Shown one piece after another: positions 8,368 through 16,638 of a stretch of DNA of 60,686 nt. This stretch comes from Lachnospiraceae bacterium. Its GTDB lineage: Bacteria; Bacillota; Clostridia; Lachnospirales; Lachnospiraceae. The stretch lies in NCBI GenBank assembly GCA_021769135.1, contig JAETTM010000018.1, positions 1 to 60,686 of the forward strand. Reading direction: 5' to 3'. The notes beneath the pieces were generated by a model. The model was not told the origin of the DNA. It saw nothing but the letters and a program-made list of their open reading frames with translations, and did no database searches. Position numbers and translations under genes: made by a program. Each line of letters opens with the position of its first letter. The stretch's first letter is position 1.

Positions 8368-11300
8368 ATGGGCAGGGGAATTATGCAGAATACAATAATT
8401 TTTCGAATAGAAACGGATGATGAAAATAGTTATGCGGCGTTGGCCAATTTTATTCATAAACGGGAAGGAAAAGACGAACTTTCATCCGCTGAACTGCGGA
8501 ATGTATCCTATAAGTATTATTTGAACCATTCTGCTTATTCTGACCAGGAATGGATTTGGAAGATTTTGAAAGATGGTAATTCTTATCGGACAGTACAATC
8601 GCCAAAAGATATTAGGAATATAACAGAAAAATATGAAGTAATATACTGTGTGAGGGTAGGACGAAGCAGCGATATTGTAGAACTCCATAATTTGTTCCTT
8701 ATCAAGCATTATTATGCAAAACTCAAAATATTGGTTTTGTTTGAAGAATATGAGGAGGATGATTATTTTAAAATATCTCAGTTTTTATATCGGGTAAATA
8801 AGTGGAATGAAGATTTTTATAATTCATGCTTTTTTATACGAAACGGGCAGAGAAGGAGGGCCCAGTTAAAAAATATCACTTTTTCCAGAAAATTTACGCC
8901 TCTTCAAATAGTGGATAAGGATAACCTGGAGCGTTTATTTAGAAAGAGCAAAGAAGTACTGAGCGAAGAATATCTTTATAAAGTTTTAAGCAAATCTAAA
9001 ATGGACAAGCTAGGAGAAGATGGGGACCTGCTGGATGGCGGAATAAAATTGCTGCAGGATGTGAAAGATGCATTTTCGATGGTGCCGGAGCGGCGTTTGA
9101 TTCAAATAATCCGGGAAATGGATGTTTTTGCATTTATTTTATTGTGCTATGTTGTCTGTACGAAAGAGGAAATGTTTGACATATCTTTGGTGGAAGAATA
9201 TTCATTTCAGATGCAGCAATATTCCAGTGCAATACGTCAGCTGGCTGAGAATATTGTATTTCACTCAAAAACGAAGTGCGGCACTATTGCAATTCGGATA
9301 CATGGAAGGGATTCCGCCTATATGGAAGATACCTACCATCTAGAGGAAAAAGAGAAAAAGAATATTTTTTTAGAGGTAATTGTCAGCGACTTTTGCGGGG
9401 ATAATTGGGGAGGCAATATTGCGGAAAACTTTCTTTTAAATTTAGAAGACGGTAATTGGAAGGAAGAATTGTCGGATTTAAAACCAAGAGATTTTTTCAG
9501 CCTGGATGATGGGAGAAGAGAGAATATTTGGGAGCAATTCCATCAGAAGCCGGAAAATATAGGGAAGCATTTCGGGCTGCGCATTTTCCAATCTGTTGTT
9601 TCGACATTTCATGGGTTTTTTGGGGCAGAGAGCCATAGCGGATATAGGAGTCAAGAAGGCGAATCCTTTTTTTCATATGTTGAAAGAAAAAATGCAGAAT
9701 GCATACCGGGTACAAGATATCATATTGCCCTTCCGTTAGAAAATATCAGAAAAGGAATTAAGAGACAGGATTTGAGCCTGGACAGCGGCATGAATATTGC
9801 CAGATTTGTTGATGCTGCAATGAGCTACCGGATAGGGGATAAGGTTATTGACTGGGAACTTGTGAAATATGAGTCTCAAACGGAGAAAAATTCCCGAATA
9901 GAAGATTTATCGCTATATTTGGAGGGGTCTTTAAGTGAAACTGATAATGATATTCTATATTTCTCGTTGGATGGTATAGAAGACAGTTTTGGAGAAATAT
10001 TGGCAAAGGCATTAATCTTAGCATTATTCCGTTGCCATAGAGACTTGGCGATAGTTTTCTATCAATGCAGTAACAGCCTGAAAAGGAATATATTCGATAC
10101 TCTCAAGGTCTTTTTTCAAACCTCTGATATTGAAGGTATGTTTTTCGGAAGGAAAATTCAAATTATATTGTATTCAAAGAACTTTGAAGAACTGGTTATT
10201 GATTTGAGCAGCAGGCAGAATACCGATAATATAAACGCATATATTTCACATATGAAGTGCATTATGTCGGAAGAATGGTATTTGAGCAAAAACAGCATAT
10301 ATCATGATTTGGATAAGGGGGCTGCTTGTTACATCCCGTGCGATATTCTGCACGAAGTAGAAATTAATGGGGAAAAACAGACGCTGTTCGAACATTATAC
10401 AACTTCCATATTGGAGAACAGCATTCAAAACTCCAATTTTGGATGCAAGCTGGAGCATACCCACATGAGGCTGGGTTCGACCATCCATATTGATGAATTT
10501 TATGAAGCGGATATTTTATTTGACAATAAACTGTTTGTTTCCAGATTTGCTATGCTTTTAGTGAAGGACATGAAAGATAGCATAGAAAGTATTGATAAGT
10601 TGACGTTGTATGGATACGGAACTTATTCGGAGACCGTGCTTGTACAAATGATTGAAATGATACACAGCCTTTATCCGGACAAAAAGGATGTGGATTATAT
10701 CATTCTGGAGAGGGAAGAGGAAAAAAGGGGATTTTTACATAAGGACAGGATTCGTTATAACCGTCTTTTTGAATCGGATGAAGAACGGAAAAAGTATTTC
10801 AAAGACCGTAAAATTGCAGTTATTGTATTAATCAATTCCACACTGAAAACTCATTTGCGTTTGATTAGTCTGTTTAAGGATGAAAACGATAAGAAGGAGC
10901 CGGACGAAGAATGGCTGATTCATAACTATGCAGTTTTGCTGGTCGGGAATGCCCGGGAAAATGAGTACTGGAAATTAGAGGACAAAAAAGTCATATTGCT
11001 CAATGGTGAGATTAAGCCGACGCCCAAGTATTTTGTCCATGCACATGCCAATTATCAGGAACCGACGAAATGCGATTTTTGTTTTCCCGAGAATCCGGTG
11101 GCTGAGATTCCGCTGGTTGAAGTGAATGCTGCGTCTACGATTCCTAATCAGGCTTTCGGAATTGTAGAGAATGTTCCCGGCGATGCATCAAAGCTGGAAT
11201 ATCATAGGATTCAGGAAGAGGAAAAGCGGCTGGAGTGCCTGAAAGGGGAATTCTTGTACGGGCATGTGAAGCGCAATGAGAATCATTTTTTGTATTATTT

Positions 11301-14300
11301 CAAAACGGAAAACATATGGATACGTGAAAAAGATAAAATCATGGCTTCTTTGCGTTCGTGGGCGGAAAAGTGGCACAGGGAAGAGCGGCTGCAATATCAT
11401 ATTATAGTGGCACCCATGCATTTCAGCAATGCTGGTTTTGTGGAGTTGGTAAATAATGTGGTATTCGGCGGCAATGCAATACTGTTGAGAATAGATTTTG
11501 ATAAAGAATACCGTTGTAATGCCTATACAAAATTCTCTTACTTGCGCAATTATGTGGAGCAGCTTCGGCTTATGAAGGCTCATGGCGAGATGTGTGTGCA
11601 TTTTGTAGATGATGTAATTATCAGCGGGCGAACATTCCATAGGGCCAAGAGCCTTGTGGAGACAGTTTTGGGAATAGGGCAAAGCACGGAAGAAATAGAA
11701 ATTAAAATATTTGATAAAGTATTTGTTCTGGTTGACCGTAATTCGATGCAAAGCAGAAGACAGTATGTAAAATGCTGCGAATCTGATTTTTATTCGTTTG
11801 TCCATATTAATATATCTTCATTGCGTAACTATGGGGATTCCTGCGTATTTTGCAATTTAAAAAGTGAAGCGGATTTGCTTTATCAGACTGCTTCCACATT
11901 GCAAATGGCGGAATATTGGGAGCATTGCAGGCAGAAATTCCGCCTCTATTCGTTGGAAGAGTATTATAAAATACAGAAAACGGATGATTCGAGGGCCTTT
12001 AGAAGGCTGTTTTGCACGCATATGGCACAAAGCATACTGGATGAAAAATATCATGGGAACAATAAAGTACAGACAATTTTCTTAATACTGAAATTATTGC
12101 AAGTGGATTATAAAGCACGTGAAGCTGACAGGTATGAGTATTTTCTTTCATACCTTAAGTGTATTTCACGCCCTTTTTTAGTCTTTAAAAAGGCGGTAAA
12201 GGAAGCAATTTTCGATATTATGCTGTTGCTCATTGAAGCCGTAGTGAGAAAACAGCGTTTACGTACGGTAATAAAGAAGGTGGAAAAGGAAAAGCCGTAT
12301 TTGGCGGAAAGGCACCTGATTATTCAGTTTAACTGGCTGGATGCCAATATCTTAAGAGATAAAAGGCTCAAGGATGCGGATAAGCGGAATTTGGTTAAGC
12401 TTTTAATGAAACAGCTTACGGAATTAAAAAGCAATTATATTATCAGGCCGGAGAAAATGGATGCAATTTTTGGATTTATGCGAGGAACAGAAGAAGAGAA
12501 CAGGGAATTCGAAAAGTATTACATGACTTTAATCAGCCGGCTGGTAGGTTCTAGCTCTGATACAAATAAGAGCATATGGCTGGATGAACAGATATCAAAA
12601 AGTAAATTCAAAAATGTTTCAGAAGAATATAGAGCTTGGGTGATTCTGGAAAATACGAGGGCGTTTCGGGATGGCCTGGAAAAGCTGGACATTATGGCCT
12701 CCAGGGAACTTCGCCAAAGTATGGAAAATAGAATTAAAAATCTGAAGGAGCATTATGATTATCGAAGAACCGATAATATGTTCGCTGATTTTATGGAGAA
12801 AAATGCGGCAGATTTGAAAATGTACCGTGAAAATACAAATTTGACATCCGAAAATATGCATGAGATTAAAAAGCGCATTCAGCGATTTATTAAAAGCCTG
12901 CCGGAGTTGCCATCCATTAACTTCATGAGCTATGCGAAAAGCTTAGAGTGCGACAATCCTAATTGGAGCGAGATATTGTATAAAGAGGCGGAGCTTATCC
13001 ATAAGGAAGTGGAAACGAAGAGTAGAAATGAAGAAGAAAGGGGGGAGAGCGGAAGATTAAGAGAACAGATTGCCGAGGAATGTGATATCTATCAATATGG
13101 CAATTTTTATAAAATATTTCAGCAGGAAGGCTATATGACGAAAGATAAGGTATCTGAGGAAGGTGCGGATGTGATTGCCTGCTGTATGAAGGTTTTAGGG
13201 CTGTGCAGAAAAAATGATACGGAAGTATTGGGGAAGGTGCAGGAACTGGCAACACTTTTTAAAATCATTCTTCGGGCGGACAAAGTACAGTTTATTATTG
13301 AAAATAAAGAAGAAAACAATCTGGATGAGTGGAAGACAAGTATCGAAAATGAATATAACCATATTGTAGATATGTTGTATCAACCTGATTCGGATAAGCA
13401 ATTGCCATTTATTCATATTACAGGAGAAAAACATTACCTTGCGATTGTGGAGAGGGCTGGACACGAAGATTATAATACGGAGCTTTCGAAGGACACGGTA
13501 GAACTGCTGGACAGTATGAATAGGAAAGACTGTCATTCGAACAACTATCTGATTGATATAGAATCAGGGAAAGTTATTTGGGAACTGGAAAGCCGTCAGA
13601 GAAGCGTGTGGATTTGCATTGCTAAAAGCGACTGGAAGGGGAAAGAGGCGGAACTCAAACTGAAGATTGCCCGGGATATGCGTAAGGTCATGGTGTTTTA
13701 TCAGGAACTGAAAGAAAAAGTGTTTAATCCAGAGAATGATGACTTTTTAAATGAAATAGTCCATATCCGTAAAGAATTGAAAATCTACAACAGCAATAAA
13801 GTGTATACCCATACCAAGGATTACTTACAGGAAATGCAATATAGGCAAGCTCTGGAATATTTTAAAGGCAGTGGGATGCAGAAGGAATATTTACAGAATT
13901 ACCCTTCATATGTTTTAAACCTTCTTGCGGATATTAATGTGAGCAAATTTTACCGGGATGGGTTAAGAAAAGAAATTTATAAGAATGAAGAGGGGATAAA
14001 AACTCCGGCCATATGGAGCGATGTTTCGCCATTGATTGGAAATGGCAGGGAATTTGTTTATCGAGAAAATACAAGAGAAAAGATATCTGTAAAATTGAGA
14101 GTTTCTAAGATTGAGAATAGCGATAAGATTTTGTGCAACGGGGGGAACCAACGTTCTATTCAGGAGTTTACGCTGCTGCTATATTCTTTAATATTGAATG
14201 CTGCCGAGCAGGGGAGGGGGAAAAGGCAAATTTCTAGTGTACAAAGTGGGTGGCAAAATGTTATAGTGGATGTATATAGGGAAAAAGATTACCTGATAAT

Positions 14301-14658
14301 TAAAAATGAATGTGAAGAATTTGTATCTGAAGAACAGATTAACCGCAGCTGGAACAGAGTTCCCGAGTCGGAAGAGGACGGAATTTCATTGTGGAGTTTT
14401 AATTGCTATATCAAGAGGTGCATAAATTCTTTGATATGGGCAAAAATGAGGAAAATGAATGAAGACATTGCAGAGGGCCATTTGGACGAGGAATCAGTTA
14501 TCCAGTTGGGGAAATGGATAACAAAGCTGACCAGTAGAGAATGCGAAATACAGGCGGAATGCATTACAGAGGAACAAAGAAAATATTTTATGGTTAGACT
14601 TCCGGTTTTCATGGAGAAGTATCATTGGCGTGAAGAGAAGAAAGGGGATTCGGCATGA
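8368..14658 (+). CDS. Giant protein with GHKL ATPase, phosphoribosyltransferase and second GHKL-like regions
   Basis: 2096 residues, uninterrupted. Region 1 (about 240-440) has GHKL ATPase features: an N-box-like AENIVFH (293-299), a G1-like SDFCGDNWGG (340-349) and a G2-like HFGLRIFQSVV (401-411) ending in GAESHSG. Region 2 looks like a split phosphoribosyltransferase: an orotate-PRTase-like N-part (GSTIHIDEFYEA from 703; LYGYGTYSE) and the PRPP loop FVDDVIISGRT (1079-1089). Two Cys-x-x-Cys pairs, 902/905 and 1159/1162, flank the PRTase core and may bind zinc. A long helical part follows, and the C-terminus again resembles a GHKL domain (LILNAAEQG at 1941-1949; DGISLW at 2004-2009). No membrane segment. 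It overlaps the receiver gene by 4 bases, so the two are probably made together. It appears AT-richer than the sugar genes around it, which suggests transfer. Biochemical activity is inferred from motifs only. Confidence 0.72.
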   Translation: MGRGIMQNTIIFRIETDDENSYAALANFIHKREGKDELSSAELRNVSYKYYLNHSAYSDQEWIWKILKDGNSYRTVQSPKDIRNITEKYEVIYCVRVGRSSDIVELHNLFLIKHYYAKLKILVLFEEYEEDDYFKISQFLYRVNKWNEDFYNSCFFIRNGQRRRAQLKNITFSRKFTPLQIVDKDNLERLFRKSKEVLSEEYLYKVLSKSKMDKLGEDGDLLDGGIKLLQDVKDAFSMVPERRLIQIIREMDVFAFILLCYVVCTKEEMFDISLVEEYSFQMQQYSSAIRQLAENIVFHSKTKCGTIAIRIHGRDSAYMEDTYHLEEKEKKNIFLEVIVSDFCGDNWGGNIAENFLLNLEDGNWKEELSDLKPRDFFSLDDGRRENIWEQFHQKPENIGKHFGLRIFQSVVSTFHGFFGAESHSGYRSQEGESFFSYVERKNAECIPGTRYHIALPLENIRKGIKRQDLSLDSGMNIARFVDAAMSYRIGDKVIDWELVKYESQTEKNSRIEDLSLYLEGSLSETDNDILYFSLDGIEDSFGEILAKALILALFRCHRDLAIVFYQCSNSLKRNIFDTLKVFFQTSDIEGMFFGRKIQIILYSKNFEELVIDLSSRQNTDNINAYISHMKCIMSEEWYLSKNSIYHDLDKGAACYIPCDILHEVEINGEKQTLFEHYTTSILENSIQNSNFGCKLEHTHMRLGSTIHIDEFYEADILFDNKLFVSRFAMLLVKDMKDSIESIDKLTLYGYGTYSETVLVQMIEMIHSLYPDKKDVDYIILEREEEKRGFLHKDRIRYNRLFESDEERKKYFKDRKIAVIVLINSTLKTHLRLISLFKDENDKKEPDEEWLIHNYAVLLVGNARENEYWKLEDKKVILLNGEIKPTPKYFVHAHANYQEPTKCDFCFPENPVAEIPLVEVNAASTIPNQAFGIVENVPGDASKLEYHRIQEEEKRLECLKGEFLYGHVKRNENHFLYYFKTENIWIREKDKIMASLRSWAEKWHREERLQYHIIVAPMHFSNAGFVELVNNVVFGGNAILLRIDFDKEYRCNAYTKFSYLRNYVEQLRLMKAHGEMCVHFVDDVIISGRTFHRAKSLVETVLGIGQSTEEIEIKIFDKVFVLVDRNSMQSRRQYVKCCESDFYSFVHINISSLRNYGDSCVFCNLKSEADLLYQTASTLQMAEYWEHCRQKFRLYSLEEYYKIQKTDDSRAFRRLFCTHMAQSILDEKYHGNNKVQTIFLILKLLQVDYKAREADRYEYFLSYLKCISRPFLVFKKAVKEAIFDIMLLLIEAVVRKQRLRTVIKKVEKEKPYLAERHLIIQFNWLDANILRDKRLKDADKRNLVKLLMKQLTELKSNYIIRPEKMDAIFGFMRGTEEENREFEKYYMTLISRLVGSSSDTNKSIWLDEQISKSKFKNVSEEYRAWVILENTRAFRDGLEKLDIMASRELRQSMENRIKNLKEHYDYRRTDNMFADFMEKNAADLKMYRENTNLTSENMHEIKKRIQRFIKSLPELPSINFMSYAKSLECDNPNWSEILYKEAELIHKEVETKSRNEEERGESGRLREQIAEECDIYQYGNFYKIFQQEGYMTKDKVSEEGADVIACCMKVLGLCRKNDTEVLGKVQELATLFKIILRADKVQFIIENKEENNLDEWKTSIENEYNHIVDMLYQPDSDKQLPFIHITGEKHYLAIVERAGHEDYNTELSKDTVELLDSMNRKDCHSNNYLIDIESGKVIWELESRQRSVWICIAKSDWKGKEAELKLKIARDMRKVMVFYQELKEKVFNPENDDFLNEIVHIRKELKIYNSNKVYTHTKDYLQEMQYRQALEYFKGSGMQKEYLQNYPSYVLNLLADINVSKFYRDGLRKEIYKNEEGIKTPAIWSDVSPLIGNGREFVYRENTREKISVKLRVSKIENSDKILCNGGNQRSIQEFTLLLYSLILNAAEQGRGKRQISSVQSGWQNVIVDVYREKDYLIIKNECEEFVSEEQINRSWNRVPESEEDGISLWSFNCYIKRCINSLIWAKMRKMNEDIAEGHLDEESVIQLGKWITKLTSRECEIQAECITEEQRKYFMVRLPVFMEKYHWREEKKGDSA

Positions 14659-15188
14659 ATAATATTGTGATTGTAGAAGACAATTTGGCAAAGGGAATTA
14701 CATTGGCTGAGCAATTTGAAGAATTGTCATCGGAACGGGAAGAATTAGAACTGCATGTTTTGGCGATATGTTATTTTAACCCGGATTCCGAACTGGCCCA
14801 AAGAAAAATAGAAGAGTGCGAGCGGCATAATTTTGCCATTGAACCGGTTTCCCTATGGAATATGGATAAAGTATTGGACAGCTATATGGATACTGAAGGG
14901 AAACAGGCAATAGTTATTATGGACTATATGCTGGATGGCGATGGTTCAGAGGGAATTCCGATGCATAGAGCGAGCGTGCGTTATGCGAGGGGGCTGGACA
15001 AATGTAAGCCGGACCGGTTATGGCTATATACGGGAACGGGAACTGCAAATTATAATATTTTATGCCAATTGGTGGGAGAAGAACATGTGCTGAAAGTGCG
15101 CGAATCGAGGATAGATTATCTGCGGTTAGATTTGGAGGATGAGAAGTTTATCAATACTTTAAAGGTAAAAATACCAATAGGAGTATAG
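14655..15188 (+). CDS. Stand-alone receiver-like protein
   Basis: A 177-residue protein with the layout of a CheY-type receiver: VIVEDN at residues 5-10 (acidic pair E8, D9), IVIMDYMLDGDG with D90 as likely phosphoacceptor, YTGTG near 125-129 (conserved Thr position) and a Lys at 147. It has no output domain. The start ATG overlaps the stop of the giant GHKL gene (ATGA), which points to coupled translation and a direct partnership: the GHKL regions may phosphorylate or bind it. The stretch between residues 30 and 85 is longer than in classical receivers, so this is a divergent member. Alternative: a degenerate receiver used as a protein-docking module. Confidence 0.68.
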   Translation: MNNIVIVEDNLAKGITLAEQFEELSSEREELELHVLAICYFNPDSELAQRKIEECERHNFAIEPVSLWNMDKVLDSYMDTEGKQAIVIMDYMLDGDGSEGIPMHRASVRYARGLDKCKPDRLWLYTGTGTANYNILCQLVGEEHVLKVRESRIDYLRLDLEDEKFINTLKVKIPIGV

Positions 15189-15191
15189 TTT

Positions 15192-16325
15192 ATGGAATTG
15201 TACTATTATACAACAACAGACACATTGCGATATATCTTGGGAAATGGGGATATATTCGCTACTAATATACGATATATGAATGACTCGGAGGAATATGTCA
15301 ATGGCTTGAAGGAATTATATTTGCTGGCGAATAAAGACACCTTGGTAGAGAAATGGATAAAGGATAGAAATATGGAGGGCAGCATCAGGAAGGAAGAGAT
15401 AAAAACTCTGTTTACCAATGAAAAATTAGAGGAATGTAAAAGACAGCAGGAGTACTATTCCATATCGTTTTGCCAGAAGAATGATTTACTTAGCCAATGG
15501 GCTATTTATGCCAGGGAGTCGGGCGTCAGCATAAAGATGAATTTTGAGAAAGAATCGTATTGCTTTTGGACGGAAAGTATGGAAAAAGAAAAGTCTAAAG
15601 CTGAGAAGAAAAGGGCTGAGTGGGAACTGATACCGAAAGAAGTATGTTATCTGACATATGATTCTATGGAGAACGAAGACGAATATGAGAAAAAGGCTTT
15701 TGCTATTTTAGACCAGCTGTATTCAGAAGATGCCGTAGATAAAACAGAAGGGAAAAGCGAGATTTGGAAATACATAAGTACATTTGTAAAACGTTATGAC
15801 TTTTATCAGGAATCGGAAAGCAGGCTGATATTCCAGCCTGGACAGTCCATCTTCCCACCCAAGGTGCAATACAGGTGTGACAATAAAGTGCTGAAGCCAT
15901 ATTTGGATATACATTGCGAAGGAGGATGGCCAATATGGGAAATTATGATAGGGCCGGGATTTAATCAGGAAGTAGTGTATAACAGCGTAAAACATTTTCT
16001 GGAGCACACGGATGTAATGGCCGGCATGGAAGAGGATGCATGGGAATACATAAAGCGGGTGGAGAGTTATTTAAAACCTTATGAAAATGAATTGACAGGC
16101 TGTAAGGCATATGACGAGCTGCGTAAATATATAGGAGATAAAGAATTGATATCCAAGATGAGTTTTGATTATGTCAAAATTGTTTTTAACGAACAGATGC
16201 AGCAAATCTATCAGAGCATTATGAGCGGGCAGTATACGGAAGAATTAAATGAATATGTAAAAAGGCATTATTTTACGAAAAGCGGGATTATACTTTCTAA
16301 ATCTAGTATACCTTATATATTCTGA
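15192..16325 (+). CDS. DUF2971 family protein
   Basis: 377 residues. The N-terminus has the DUF2971 pattern: LYYYTTTDTLRYIL, FATNIRYMNDSEEY, then YSISFCQKNDLLSQWAIYA. The domain is common in bacterial accessory islands next to putative defence genes, but its activity is not established. The gene starts 3 bases after the receiver gene, so it is the third member of a tight three-gene cassette (giant GHKL-PRTase, receiver, DUF2971). The C-terminal 120 residues are helical and not recognised. By position it may be the effector of the cassette; this is inference from layout only. Confidence 0.75.
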   Translation: MELYYYTTTDTLRYILGNGDIFATNIRYMNDSEEYVNGLKELYLLANKDTLVEKWIKDRNMEGSIRKEEIKTLFTNEKLEECKRQQEYYSISFCQKNDLLSQWAIYARESGVSIKMNFEKESYCFWTESMEKEKSKAEKKRAEWELIPKEVCYLTYDSMENEDEYEKKAFAILDQLYSEDAVDKTEGKSEIWKYISTFVKRYDFYQESESRLIFQPGQSIFPPKVQYRCDNKVLKPYLDIHCEGGWPIWEIMIGPGFNQEVVYNSVKHFLEHTDVMAGMEEDAWEYIKRVESYLKPYENELTGCKAYDELRKYIGDKELISKMSFDYVKIVFNEQMQQIYQSIMSGQYTEELNEYVKRHYFTKSGIILSKSSIPYIF

Positions 16326-16465
16326 TAATGATATGAGTGCTGACGGAAACAATATTTATCATATACCCTGTTGCTTCGCAGGAACAATATCTATTGCTTA
16401 CAGTAGGGGCATTGACTTGAAATGAAAAAGATGAGCCCCACGGATAAATATTTTGAGAAATAATA

Positions 16466-16494
16466 TTTACTCTGCTGGAAATTTATGGTATTAT
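16466..16494 (+). promoter_or_regulatory. Promoter of the fkp leader (shared promoter family)
   Basis: TTTACT at 16466-16471 and TATTAT at 16489-16494 are 17 bp apart, preceded by AATAA and with TGG before the -10. The spacer contains GGAAA, as at 20447 and 20592. The leader starts GAAATTGCATGTAAAAGGG. The gap 16326-16465 holds no other signal that I can support. Confidence 0.7.
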
Positions 16495-16526
16495 GAAATT
16501 GCATGTAAAAGGGTAAACATAGAGGG

Positions 16527-16577
16527 ATGGCAGATGCAGATAGCCGGAAGGGCCGAAGCATCTGCCATTTGGTTTTA
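16527..16577 (+). terminator. Attenuator-type terminator before fkp
   Basis: A perfect 11-bp stem (ATGGCAGATGC at 16527-16537 with GCATCTGCCAT at 16558-16568) has an inner small hairpin in its loop and is followed by TTTGGTTTT. It lies between the promoter at 16466 and the fkp start at 16639, so most transcripts would stop here unless termination is relieved. Confidence 0.8.
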
Positions 16578-16638
16578 ATTGAATTTATTGGAATTATGTG
16601 CTAAAGTTAGAGATATCAAAAGAAGGGAAATTTAATCT

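Noticed and set aside
11188-11805. Minus-strand frame of 205 codons within the giant GHKL-PRTase gene
   Set aside because: No ribosome site or recognisable motif; the plus strand carries the PRPP loop.
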